From Acidobacteriota bacterium (GTDB lineage: Bacteria; Acidobacteriota; Vicinamibacteria; Vicinamibacterales; UBA2999), in assembly GCA_020200025.1 (NCBI GenBank), contig JAIVJN010000031.1, forward strand, positions 1 through 35,284: 35,284 bases of DNA, read 5' to 3'. Of the stretch, positions 8,987-18,105 are shown in pieces; within the stretch, counting starts at the first letter, position 1, and each line of letters starts with the position of its first letter. The notes under the pieces were generated by a model. The model ran no database searches. It was not told the DNA's origin and worked only from the letters and a program-made list of their open reading frames with translations. The position numbers and the translations under genes were made by a program.

Positions 8987-9022
8987 GTGTTGCTGGACCC
9001 GCGTTTCGCAACGAGCTTATCC

Positions 9023-9397
9023 ATGGATACCGGCCTCGTCCGTAAACGTCTTCGCTCTGCCGTCGATGCGGCGCGCAGGGAAGCCACGGCACGCCGCTCT
9101 CGCGCTGACGCGTCCGCAAAAGCTTACGAGCAATTCCTCGTCGACGTGGCTGTGCCGGCATTCCGCGCCATGGCCACTGCGCTTCGCGCCGAAGGACTGC
9201 CGTTCGAGGTGATGACCCCGTCCGATGCCGTACGGTTGGTGCCGGAACGCAATCGTGACGATGGGATCACGCTCGAGCTCGATGCGACGGCCGATCCGCC
9301 GATGCCGCTCGTCTCAGTAACGCGTTCGCGGGGCAGCCGCGTCGTCCAGCGCGAGCGAACCGTGAGAGGGGCCGCCACCCCGTACGCCCCCGGATAG
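9023..9397 (+). CDS. Conserved hypothetical protein, 3' end probably truncated
   Basis: Coherent coding to about ..SRVVQRERTVR (about 9372), then short out-of-context tail at the convergent junction with ubiE. Confidence 0.6.
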   Translation: MDTGLVRKRLRSAVDAARREATARRSRADASAKAYEQFLVDVAVPAFRAMATALRAEGLPFEVMTPSDAVRLVPERNRDDGITLELDATADPPMPLVSVTRSRGSRVVQRERTVRGAATPYAPG

Positions 9398-9996
9398 CGA
9401 CGGATCGATTCGGGAATATACCGATAGGTGTCCGGATCGCCGTGCAGCACCCACCCCACCACGCTGCCGACGCGGGCGAGATAGCTCAAATAGAGCCGCC
9501 GCAGACGAGCGTCGTCCGGACGATTGAAATCGAGTGAAAGGAACCGGCCACCAGGTTTGAGGACGCGGGCGATTTCCTCGAGAGCAGGGCCGAGCTCCGG
9601 GACATTTCTCAATCCGTAACCCGTCGTGACGACTTCGAACGACGCGCCACGAAACGGCAGCGCCATCATGTCGCCGGTGAGGAAAGCCGGACTGGGCTGG
9701 CCGCGCGCCTTGGCGACGGCGATCTCCAGCATGCGATGAGTGACGTCGAGCCCGACCGTGGCCGCCCCCTTCGCACGAAGCAGGTAGGTGATGTCGCCTG
9801 TGCCGGCAGCTAGATCCAGCGCCCGTTCGCCGGGATGGATGTCGGCGAGCTGCACGAGCCGCTTTTTCCAATGCCGATCGCGACCGTAGGAGAACAGGAC
9901 CGTGATGAGATCGTAGCGGTCCGCAATGGTAGCGAAGAGCCGTCGAACGTGGATGCGCTTGCTCTCCGGCGTATCGAAGGCGGCTTCGAGGGACAC
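9376..9996 (-). pseudogene. UbiE/MenG-type SAM methyltransferase, C-terminus missing
   Basis: TIADRYDLITVLFSYGRDRHWKKRLV, ALDLAAGTGDITYLL, RVLKPGGRFLSLDF, YRYIPESIRRYPGAYGVA, then the ORF runs antisense through the convergent gene down to 9124. Confidence 0.75.
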
Positions 9997-10003
9997 GCGA
10001 TGA

Positions 10004-10405
10004 TTATCGCGCCACCACCTCGATGACGCCGCGCATCATCTCGGAGTGCGGCCGGCACTGATATTCGTACGTGCCCGGCGCGGTGGGCGCCTCGAACGTG
10101 ACGGAGCCCTGCTGACCGTTGGAGAGAGATCTCGTCGCCACGTCCCACGAGGGAATGGCGAAGTCGTGCACCATGCCCGGCGTCTCATTGCGCACGACGA
10201 TGCGGACCCGCTCACCGGCGGTGACCCGGACGATCGGGTTCATCTCTGGCTGGCCTTCGAGGACGAACGTCATCCCTCTTGTCACGAGGACGATCTGGCG
10301 CGCCGGCGCCCGTTCCGCAACGAGCGGCAGCACCGCAACGATTCCGATGAAAACCGCCGCGCAAACCGCCGCCGTGCGCCAATGTCGTCGAACTACCTTT
10401 GTCAC
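10004..10405 (-). CDS. Cupredoxin-domain (plastocyanin-like) exported protein
   Basis: Signal/TM N-term, MVHDFAIP..YEYQCRPHSEMMRGVIEV (type 1 Cu H...C..H..M). Confidence 0.85.
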   Translation of the reverse strand: MTKVVRRHWRTAAVCAAVFIGIVAVLPLVAERAPARQIVLVTRGMTFVLEGQPEMNPIVRVTAGERVRIVVRNETPGMVHDFAIPSWDVATRSLSNGQQGSVTFEAPTAPGTYEYQCRPHSEMMRGVIEVVAR

Positions 10406-10479
10406 GTCACCCTCATGTCATCCCGCCGATGAGCTCTACGCCCGCAGGGTTCGAGCCCCGCCTGCCGGTGCAGTCCGCT

Positions 10480-11757
10480 TTACCCGACGAACATCCCGGT
10501 CACATACATCACAACCACGCCGACGACGAGACCGGCCAGCACGGGACGTTGCAGCAAGTGCCGGCCCACGCCACCTTCGCCTGCGGTCTGCTTCAAAATC
10601 TGGCGCATCACCTGCCCGATGGCGCCGACACCGAAGCCGAGCATGAGCACGGCCCACACCGGCGAGGTGACGAACCCACCGAGCCACGCGCCGGCGATCG
10701 TCGGTACACCGCCGACCAGGCCCAACTTGAGAAGGTTTGCTACTGGCGCACGGGTGCCTTCTCGCGCCAACGGCGCCACGATCGCCAAGCCCTCGGTCGT
10801 GTTGTGCAGCGTGAAGCCGACGATGAGCAGAGAGCCGAGTGCCATTTCGCCGAGCGCGAACGCCGATCCGATGGCGAGGCCTTCGCCAAAGTTGTGGAGG
10901 CCGATGCCGATGGCGACGAGGAGCGCCAGCACCCAACCGGTGCTGGGCCCAGCGGCGGCCGACGCGGCGTTCGTCTTGTTTCGGCGCTCACCGAGGTAGA
11001 AGCCCACCGCATCGAGCGCCACCCAGGCCGCCATCGCTCCGAATACGAACAACGTCACGCCCTGGTACGACTCGGGGACGGCGGCAGCCGACTCGAGGCC
11101 GTCGAGCGCGCCGTCGACGAAGAGAAAAGCTAACAGCCCAACCGTCAACGCCAGCAGAAAGTCGAGGCCGCGCCGGTCGAGTCTGCCGACCAGCGGATAC
11201 CAGAGGAGGCCAATTGCCACGGGGATCACACCGACATACAGGCCAATCAGTGCAAAGACGCCGAAGAACCGTAATGTCGGCCGCGGCGTTTCGACGGCCA
11301 CACCAATCGCGTGATCGAATGTCGCGCCAGTCGACGTGATCAGCCTGACGAGGTGAGATTCGCCTTGCACCCACGGGTACGGAATCACGAGCCTCGTCCG
11401 ATTCAGGTGCTCGAGGCGTGTGCCCTGTTCCGCTTGAAACGTCCAGAACGCATCGTCGACCATCACTTGCGCGATGGTCACTTCGTCGGGGCCGTCGTTG
11501 AGCACACCCAGGACGATCTGGCCCGGGCTGAGCACAGCCCGCTCGATGGAAAGGCGCTCGACCGGCGGATAGCCGTCGCCGGTGACGAAGCTGGACGGCC
11601 CCCTGCCGATCAAGAGCGCCAGCAGGGCGCCGAGCAATACGAGCGGCCCGAGACCGAGCATCCAGGTGACCACGGCGCGGCGTGGAGGCGTCACCGGGGC
11701 GTCAGCCAGCGTCGAGCGCGGAGCACCGAGCGCCCCCGTGCCGACATTACGTGACAC
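10480..11757 (-). CDS. ZIP-family metal transporter with N-terminal TM plus beta-rich extracytoplasmic domain
   Basis: GIGLHNFGEGLAIGSAF and GFTLHNTTEGLAIVAPL motifs; GTG start overlapping the upstream MCO stop. Confidence 0.8.
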   Translation of the reverse strand: MSRNVGTGALGAPRSTLADAPVTPPRRAVVTWMLGLGPLVLLGALLALLIGRGPSSFVTGDGYPPVERLSIERAVLSPGQIVLGVLNDGPDEVTIAQVMVDDAFWTFQAEQGTRLEHLNRTRLVIPYPWVQGESHLVRLITSTGATFDHAIGVAVETPRPTLRFFGVFALIGLYVGVIPVAIGLLWYPLVGRLDRRGLDFLLALTVGLLAFLFVDGALDGLESAAAVPESYQGVTLFVFGAMAAWVALDAVGFYLGERRNKTNAASAAAGPSTGWVLALLVAIGIGLHNFGEGLAIGSAFALGEMALGSLLIVGFTLHNTTEGLAIVAPLAREGTRAPVANLLKLGLVGGVPTIAGAWLGGFVTSPVWAVLMLGFGVGAIGQVMRQILKQTAGEGGVGRHLLQRPVLAGLVVGVVVMYVTGMFVG

Positions 11758-12793
11758 TGCCAGCCTCCGCACGGAACAGTCCCATCCATCCGAGCTCGGC
11801 GAACTCGCTCTGATGGGCGTGGAACATGAAGTCACCGGGATACCGGAACGTGGTCTCGAGGATGGCGCGCTCGCCTTGCGCGAGCACGATTGTGTCGATG
11901 TGCTCGACGTGCGCCGAGGGCGTGCCGGTCCGCGCGGCATCGAAGAACATGCCGTGCAGATGGAAGCTGTTGAGCAGATCGAACTCGGTGAGGTTCACGA
12001 GATAGATGCGCACCGGCCGACCGACGGTGACGCGCACCGGATCGGTCATGTAGGCGTTGGCGATCGAATTGACCGCGTAGACTTCGTTTTCGTTATCGAA
12101 GTTGGTGTCGAACGCGTTCATCACCATGACCATTTCGTCGGCCGGCGCCCGACCGCCTCGGGGATCGACGATGAACGCGCCGTAGAGGCCCTTGTGAATG
12201 TGACGCTTCAGCGGCACGGCGTGGCAGTGATACAAGTGCAGCCCGACCGGCTCGGCATCGAACTCGTACAGGAACGAGCCACCAGGCATGACCTGATGCT
12301 CGGGCAACGATCCGTCCATTTCCGGCGGGTGCCACCCGTGGAAGTGAATGGTGTGCGGGTGCGATCCCTGGTTGACGAACCGAATGCGCAGGTGATCGCC
12401 CTCCGTCGCGCGGATGGTCGGTCCCGGTACCTCGCCGTTGTACGTCCAGGCGGGGAAGAACAATCCGGGAGCGATCTCGATCTCGCGGTCGACGGCGAAG
12501 ATGTCGTACTCGCGCAGCATCGACCCATCGGGGCGCGAGGTTTCTCGGTAGACCTTCTCGCGCTCGGCGTCCGGTAGATGATTGAAGTTGAAACCGCGCA
12601 GGAACCTGACGGCATCGAAGGCCGACTTTTCGACACGCCCGACCGTCCCCATGGCATGGGCGTGAACCGCATGCTCGGCGCTCGTCGGGGACGCCTGACC
12701 GGAGAGGGCCCGAGTCCAGGCTGCCGCTCCTGTGAGAACGGCGCCGAAACCCGCCACCTGCATCCAGTCCCGGCGGGAGAGTGTCCACTTCAT
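11747..12793 (-). CDS. Multicopper oxidase (two-domain type)
   Basis: RRDWMQVAGFGAVL twin-Arg-like leader, HTIHFHGWH, LHLYHCHAVPLKRHIHKGLYG, NSFHLHGMFF, PGDFMFHAHQSEFAELGWMG. Confidence 0.85.
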   Translation of the reverse strand: MKWTLSRRDWMQVAGFGAVLTGAAAWTRALSGQASPTSAEHAVHAHAMGTVGRVEKSAFDAVRFLRGFNFNHLPDAEREKVYRETSRPDGSMLREYDIFAVDREIEIAPGLFFPAWTYNGEVPGPTIRATEGDHLRIRFVNQGSHPHTIHFHGWHPPEMDGSLPEHQVMPGGSFLYEFDAEPVGLHLYHCHAVPLKRHIHKGLYGAFIVDPRGGRAPADEMVMVMNAFDTNFDNENEVYAVNSIANAYMTDPVRVTVGRPVRIYLVNLTEFDLLNSFHLHGMFFDAARTGTPSAHVEHIDTIVLAQGERAILETTFRYPGDFMFHAHQSEFAELGWMGLFRAEAGSVT

Positions 12794-12795
12794 AG

Positions 12796-12811
12796 TTTTG
12801 ACCGTTCAAAA
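12796..12811. promoter_or_regulatory. Palindrome TTTTGAccgtTCAAAA next to the MCO start; candidate operator
   Basis: Direct reading; divergent promoter region of the DtxR-family regulator. Confidence 0.4.
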
Positions 12812-12833
12812 TTAAACCACGCCAGTGGCCGAA

Positions 12834-12854
12834 ACGTCAAGCGCGGTTTGACGT
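12834..12854. promoter_or_regulatory. Palindrome ACGTCAA-N7-TTGACGT; candidate operator
   Basis: Direct reading; upstream of the 12879 regulator. Confidence 0.4.
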
Positions 12855-12878
12855 GTCTGCTACCATTTGCAAGGGGCC

Positions 12879-13553
12879 ATGTTTCCTTCGAGTACCGTCG
12901 AAAACTACCTCAAAGCCATCTACCTCGGTGGTGAGGGTCAACTCGAAGTTCAGCGTTTGATGCCCATGGGTCAGTTGTCGGCGGCCCTCGGCGTCGCGCC
13001 CGGCACCGCCACCACGATGGTGAAGGCGCTGGCCGAGTCGGGGCTCGTCGAGTACGAGCCGTACAACGGCGTGCGGCTGTCGGCCGCCGGCGAGAAGCTG
13101 GCGGCTCTCGTGTTGCGCCGGCACCGTTTGGTCGAGCTCTTCCTTGTCCGAGTCATGGGAATGCCCTGGGACGAGGTGCACGACGAGGCAGAGCAGCTCG
13201 AGCACGCGGTGTCCGATCGGCTCATCGAACGGATCGATCAGATGCTGGGCCATCCCGAGGTCGATCCGCACGGGGACCCCATCCCCGACCCCGACGGGCA
13301 GTTGCGGCGCCGGGAGTTCGACACGCTGCTCACGTGTCCACTCAACACGCCCGTCCGTGTCACTCGAGTGACCGATCAAGATGCCGCGTTTTTGCGCTTC
13401 CTCGAGAGCCACCATCTGAAGCCAGGTGAGACGACCGAGGTCGAAGCCCGCGATCAGGTGGCCGACAGCGTGCGGCTGCGTGGACAGGACGACCAGCGCA
13501 TCACGATTGGCATGCGCGCCGCCTCGAAGTTGCTCGTGGAAACGGGAATGTAG
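12879..13553 (+). CDS. DtxR/MntR-family metal-dependent transcriptional regulator
   Basis: SSTVENYLKAIYLGGEGQ..ALGVAPGTATTMVKALAESGLVEYEPYNGVRLSAAGEKLA..RRHRLVELFLVRVMGMPWDEVHDEAEQLEHAVSDRLIERID. Confidence 0.9.
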   Translation: MFPSSTVENYLKAIYLGGEGQLEVQRLMPMGQLSAALGVAPGTATTMVKALAESGLVEYEPYNGVRLSAAGEKLAALVLRRHRLVELFLVRVMGMPWDEVHDEAEQLEHAVSDRLIERIDQMLGHPEVDPHGDPIPDPDGQLRRREFDTLLTCPLNTPVRVTRVTDQDAAFLRFLESHHLKPGETTEVEARDQVADSVRLRGQDDQRITIGMRAASKLLVETGM

Positions 13554-13573
13554 GGCGGCCCTTCAGGGCCGCC
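13554..13573. terminator. Hairpin GGCGGCCCT-TC-AGGGCCGCC between convergent genes
   Basis: Perfect 9-bp stem directly after the 13553 stop; no clear T-tract. Confidence 0.5.
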
Positions 13574-13597
13574 GCGGGCGGGGCCAAAGTTCCGCCA

Positions 13598-14269
13598 CTA
13601 CCTACGGCTACCTCGCGCGAATCGATCGACGACCTCGACGAGGTCGGAGGGCCGATCGACCACGTAGCTCGTCGCAGGTGGATGCTCACGAAAGCGCGCC
13701 GCGCCGAAGCCGTAACGCGCCCAGCCGAACGCAAATCCCGCGGCCGCGGCGGTTTCAGCATCGAAAGGTGTGTCGCCCACGAGCATCGTGGGCAGGTTTC
13801 CAACTCGAGCGGCCAATGCTCTGAGCCCGGCGGGGTTGGGTTTGCGCGGCCACGGACCATCGCCGCCAATCACCTCGTCGAAGAGCTCCGCCAGCGCGAG
13901 ACCGTCCAGAATACGGCGCGAGGGCTCGACCGGCTTGTTGGTGAGCACGGCCAGCCTGGCGCGTCTCGACACGCGTGTCAGCGCATCGCGCATGCCGGGA
14001 TAGGGTCGAGTGTGGTTGAGGAGCCGATTGTCGTAGATTGCCAGGAAACGTTCGAGCGCCCCGGGTGTCTGGGGATCGACTCCAGCCGCCGACAGCGCAC
14101 GCTGTACGAGGAGCGACGCGCCTTCCCCCACCATCGCGCCGACCTCGTCCACCGCAAGCGGCCGCCCGCCGAGGGCAACGACGAGCTCGCTTGCCGACTC
14201 GGCCAGATCCTGTACCGATTCGACCAGCGTGCCGTCGAGATCGAAAACGATGAGCAGCCGGCGCGTCAC
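13598..14269 (-). CDS. gph: HAD-family hydrolase, phosphoglycolate phosphatase-like
   Basis: VFDLDGTLVES, VLTNKPVEPSRRIL, GGDGPWPRKPNPAGL, LVGDTPFDAETAAAAG. Confidence 0.8.
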   Translation of the reverse strand: MTRRLLIVFDLDGTLVESVQDLAESASELVVALGGRPLAVDEVGAMVGEGASLLVQRALSAAGVDPQTPGALERFLAIYDNRLLNHTRPYPGMRDALTRVSRRARLAVLTNKPVEPSRRILDGLALAELFDEVIGGDGPWPRKPNPAGLRALAARVGNLPTMLVGDTPFDAETAAAAGFAFGWARYGFGAARFREHPPATSYVVDRPSDLVEVVDRFARGSRR

Positions 14270-14679
14270 TGCTCAACGGGCTCGCCGTAGGTGGCCCACG
14301 ACGTGGGGGTCTCCCACACGGTGACGCGCACGACGGCAAGCCCTTCCTGACGGGCGTGGTCGAAGATGAGCCGCGCGATGCGCTCAACCGTCGGGTTGCT
14401 GTCGACGATGAAGATCGGTTCGCCCAGTTGCTGCAGCGGCGCGACGAGCGGGTCGTCGTGGCGGAGCACCATCTTGTGGTCCAACTCCCGGTCGACCCAG
14501 CCTTTGACGATGCGCTTGATATCGCTGAAGTCGCACACCATGTTGCGCGAGTCGAGGAGATCGGTACGCACCTCGATCTCGGCCGTCGCGTTGTGGCCGT
14601 GCGGATGCTTGCAGATCCCGTCGTAGTCGAGAAGACGATGGCCGTAGCAGAAGTCGATGCGTTTGGTCACGGAATACAT
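14266..14679 (-). CDS. queD: 6-carboxytetrahydropterin synthase (QueD/PTPS family)
   Basis: RIDFCYGHRLLDYDGICKHPHGHNATAEIEV, GMVCDFSDIK-like, TPTSWATY; GTGA overlap with gph. Confidence 0.85.
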   Translation of the reverse strand: MYSVTKRIDFCYGHRLLDYDGICKHPHGHNATAEIEVRTDLLDSRNMVCDFSDIKRIVKGWVDRELDHKMVLRHDDPLVAPLQQLGEPIFIVDSNPTVERIARLIFDHARQEGLAVVRVTVWETPTSWATYGEPVEQ

Positions 14680-14890
14680 GGAACACTCCAGGGCTGGAGA
14701 ACCACGTGCTGATTGAAGGTCGCCAACGCAGCCTTCCAGCACGCTTCGGTTCTTGGTGGCGGGGCCCAATAGCCGCACCGGCGAGCCACCACATGGCATC
14801 GCATAGGCGCGCGACGCCGGGCGCAGAACACGTGCGATTGTCCTCAGACCCGACACGCCGATGCAATCCCATCTGCGGCATGATTCTCCC

Positions 14891-15634
14891 ATGACGCTCG
14901 TCCTGCTCTCCGGCGGACTCGACAGCGCAGTGCTGCTCGCTCACGAATCGCGCGAGCACGTCGTGCATCCGCTCTTTGTCAGCGTTGGTTTGGCGTGGGA
15001 ATGGGCAGAGCTGCGCGTGCTGGATCGTCTGCTCGCCGCGCCCGTCTTTGCCGGCCGCGTGCGGCCGCTCAGCCGCGCCGAGCTCACCATGCGTGACGTC
15101 TATTCGCCAAGCCATTGGGCGATCCGCGGCACACCCCCCGCGTATGACACGCCGGACGAGGCGGTCTATCTCGCCGGCAGAAATCTCGTGCTCCTGACAA
15201 AGGCGGGTGTCGTCGCCGCCGAGAGACGCCTGCAACGCATCGCGCTCGCTCCACTCGCAGGCAATCCCTTTCCCGATGCCCGTCCGGAGTTTTTCGCCGC
15301 GATGGAGCGGAGTCTGACGTTGGGGCTCGATCACCCGGTGACGGTGGTTGCGCCGTTCTTGCATCGGCAGAAGGCAGACATCATCATGCTGGGGCGAGCG
15401 CTGGGTGTGCCGCTGGAATTGACATTGTCGTGCATGAGCCCGTGCGGGAGAGACGCGAGCGACGTGGCGCGTGGGACAGAGGGCGCGGGGCCGCTGCCCA
15501 TCCACTGTGGCCGGTGCAGCAAGTGCCGCGAGCGCAAGGAGGCGTTCGGCGCCGCGGGTGTTCGCGACCCTACGCCGTACGCAACCGATGAAACCATCGC
15601 TGGCGACACGATCGCTGGCGAAGGAACGAGCTAA
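14891..15634 (+). CDS. queC: 7-cyano-7-deazaguanine synthase
   Basis: LLSGGLDSAVLLAHE, YLAGRNLVLLTKAGVVA, LSCMSPCG..HCGRCSKCRERKEAF zinc site. Confidence 0.85.
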   Translation: MTLVLLSGGLDSAVLLAHESREHVVHPLFVSVGLAWEWAELRVLDRLLAAPVFAGRVRPLSRAELTMRDVYSPSHWAIRGTPPAYDTPDEAVYLAGRNLVLLTKAGVVAAERRLQRIALAPLAGNPFPDARPEFFAAMERSLTLGLDHPVTVVAPFLHRQKADIIMLGRALGVPLELTLSCMSPCGRDASDVARGTEGAGPLPIHCGRCSKCRERKEAFGAAGVRDPTPYATDETIAGDTIAGEGTS

Positions 15635-15647
15635 CTCTGAATACGAA

Positions 15648-16351
15648 GGCTCCACCTGCAAGCGGATGCTGCCGTCGCCGGTACGAGCGCGAAGCGCCGT
15701 AGGCGTCGCGTCGAGACCGATGCTGCCATCGTTGGTCTCGAGATCGATGGCGCCCACGATCCCTTCCATCCGGATCGAGCCGTCCCCGGATCGCACGCGC
15801 AGATCGCCGGATACGCGAGCCGCCCGCACGCTGCCGTCGGCCGTGGTGAGAATCACACGACCAGCCACGTCTTCGATGGCAATCGAGCCGTCGCCGCTGG
15901 TGGCTTCGATGTCGCTCTCACGCGGCAGCGCCACTCGTAACCGCGCCTGCGGAGAAATATGCACCCCAACCGTGACGCCCCTGAATTCGCGGCGGCTCGG
16001 GCCAGTCACCTTGAGCACGATGCGGTCGCCGTGCTGCTCGGCTTCTATCTTCATCTCGTCGATGAGCGACTGCTCCATGCCGCGCTTCTCGACTTCCACC
16101 TCGACCTGCTTGCGATCCCACGAGTGAATCTCGATCGAGCCGTCAAAGGTGTCCAAGACGACGACGGGCCGGCCGCTGACGTCGAACGTTCGAGTGTCAC
16201 GCTCCGTCAGCCCTTCGGTGTTCAGGTTCACTTCGCAGCCGGCGAGCGCCACGACGGTCACGACCATCGGGCAAATACGACCGGCCTGACGTGCGCTCCT
16301 GGACGCTACTTGGAGCGCCCTGAGCACGAGTCGACAGGCGGTGACCCTCAT
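15648..16351 (-). pseudogene. DUF4097-family adhesin-like repeat protein, 3' end missing
   Basis: Signal peptide and repeated SGDGSI/ETNDGSI/RTGDGSIRL beta-repeats; after RLQVEP the frame runs antisense through queC to 14384. Confidence 0.75.
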
Positions 16352-16398
16352 GATCCCTCCCCGTCATAGACGCAGAGCCGGAGCGTGGTGTTCCTTCG

Positions 16399-16459
16399 AA
16401 AAGGAAACTGGGCTTCGTTTTTGCCGGCTCACTCCCAAAAACGAAACCCGGTTTCTTTT
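16399..16459. repeat. Imperfect inverted repeat AAAAGGAAACTGGGCTTCGTTTTTG / CAAAAACGAAACCCGGTTTCTTTT
   Basis: Direct reading; core resembles the palindrome at 31046-31068. Confidence 0.75.
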
Positions 16460-16463
16460 CTTT

Positions 16464-17669
16464 TTAGCCGCCAAAGACGGCCCTCCCGCCAACGAAGGTC
16501 TGGCGGACACGCAGGTCGCGGCCGAGGACGACAAGGTCGGCCAACGCACCCACTCTGACCGCTCCAGCATCCAGCAGGTCGAGCTCCTTGGCGGGAGTGG
16601 TGGCGCACGCCCGAGCGGCGGCCACCACGTCGAGGCCGACCTGCTGAACCAGCATCCGGAAGGCGCCGTCCATCGTCAGGATGCTGCCCGCCAGCGTGCC
16701 GTCCTCGAGCTCGGCAGCCCGCTCGGTGACGATGATGGGGCGTCCGCCGAGACGAGCTCGAGCGCCGGGTCTGAGGCCGGCGCCGGCGGTTCCGTCGGTG
16801 ATGGCCATGATGCGGTCTACACCTTTGGCGGCGATGGCGAACCGGACCAGAGCGGGATGCACATGATGGCCATCACAAATGATCTCGGCGGCAACCTCCG
16901 GACGATCGAGCACGGCGCCGGGCACGCCAGGGGCGCGATGGGCGAGCGGCGACATGCGATTGAAAAGGTGGGTTGCATGCCGCACACCGGCGTCGATTGC
17001 CTGACATGCGACTTCGTAGCTGGCACCGCTGTGGCCGATGGATACGCGCTGGCCACGGCCAACCAGGTCCCGCACGAGGTCGAGCCCGCCATCGATTTCT
17101 GGGGCCAGCGTGACGATAGCGACCACATCCGCATACTCGCCCATCGTTCGCCACACCGCGTCGCCCGTGAAGCTGTCGATGCCGATCGATTCGCTCGTCC
17201 CGGCGGCCAGCGGAGCGGGCGGGCGCCGCAAACACTCCCGCGGCTGGGCGCCGCGGTAATCCGGGTTGATGAAGTTGCTTTCGAGGTGGGCGCCACGCAC
17301 ACGCGCCGCGCCCGACCGCCCGGACGTCTCGCGCACCGCTCGCAGCAGCATCTCGAGATCCGAGGGGGAGCACGCGACGCTGGTCGGACAGAAGGACGTC
17401 ACGCCGTAGCGTGGCAAGCGCTCGGCGACCTGAACGACAGCGTGTGGGCCGTCGAGCACGTCGACGCCAAGCACGCCGTGGACGTGCACATCGACGAAAC
17501 CAGGAACGATCAGGCACTCCGCGCAGTCGATGGTGGCCGCCCCGGCGGGGACCCGCGCGCCGGCAGGCTCGACGGCGGCGATGCGGTCGTCTTCGAGCAC
17601 GAGCAGGCCAGCCGCCAGCACGGCATCGGGCAGGACGAGATCCGCGTGGGCCAGGACGGTCAGCGGCAT
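16464..17669 (-). CDS. nagA: N-acetylglucosamine-6-phosphate deacetylase
   Basis: IVPGFVDVHVHGVLGVD, VRGAHLESNFINPDYRGAQP, IGHSGASYE, HATHLFNRMSPLAHRAPGVPGA, ICDGHHVHP, ITDGTAGAGL. Confidence 0.9.
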   Translation of the reverse strand: MPLTVLAHADLVLPDAVLAAGLLVLEDDRIAAVEPAGARVPAGAATIDCAECLIVPGFVDVHVHGVLGVDVLDGPHAVVQVAERLPRYGVTSFCPTSVACSPSDLEMLLRAVRETSGRSGAARVRGAHLESNFINPDYRGAQPRECLRRPPAPLAAGTSESIGIDSFTGDAVWRTMGEYADVVAIVTLAPEIDGGLDLVRDLVGRGQRVSIGHSGASYEVACQAIDAGVRHATHLFNRMSPLAHRAPGVPGAVLDRPEVAAEIICDGHHVHPALVRFAIAAKGVDRIMAITDGTAGAGLRPGARARLGGRPIIVTERAAELEDGTLAGSILTMDGAFRMLVQQVGLDVVAAARACATTPAKELDLLDAGAVRVGALADLVVLGRDLRVRQTFVGGRAVFGG

Positions 17670-17670
17670 G

Positions 17671-18105
17671 TCACGCCGACAGTCCGGCCCAGTCGGGATG
17701 CACGTGCAGCTTGCGGCCTTCGAGGGGGAGTGCGGTTGGGGTCCCGCTACCGGTGACCCGCAACACCGCGCGATCGAGCCGCGCCAGCAGGACGGCCAGA
17801 CCGCGCTCGTCCGGCGCCGTGACGACGATGACACCGGGACTTTCGCGGATGGGAAACGCGCGGTCGTCGAGATAGTCGTGATCCAGCGTGACGAGCGTCC
17901 GGCGAAGCTGGCGGGCGAGCCTGAAATGCTGGCTGTCTCGTGCCCGCCGCAGGTCTGGCTCCTCCAGGACGAATAGCACGTCCCACGCGAGTCGATGCCG
18001 CATGAACGCGACCAGGCCCGCCGGCACGTTGGCGTCGGCGTACACGCGGGGGCGCTCCGACGCGCGGTCAGCGAAGGGCGCCAATTCGGACGAGAGCGTG
18101 CCCAC
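17671..18105 (-). CDS. DUF5615/Mut7-C-like PIN-fold protein
   Basis: RVYADANVPAGLVAFMRHRLAWDVLFVLEE..LARQLRRTLVTLDHDYLDDRAFPI; TAGTG overlap with the upstream gene. Confidence 0.7.
   Translation of the reverse strand: MGTLSSELAPFADRASERPRVYADANVPAGLVAFMRHRLAWDVLFVLEEPDLRRARDSQHFRLARQLRRTLVTLDHDYLDDRAFPIRESPGVIVVTAPDERGLAVLLARLDRAVLRVTGSGTPTALPLEGRKLHVHPDWAGLSA

Noticed and set aside
14690-14890. preQ1 riboswitch between divergent queD and queC
   Set aside because: No recognisable aptamer consensus; only a small CTCCAGGGCTGGAG hairpin.
14384-16351. 655-aa ORF as a real fusion protein
   Set aside because: C-terminal two thirds is antisense of queC; only the DUF4097 part is credible.
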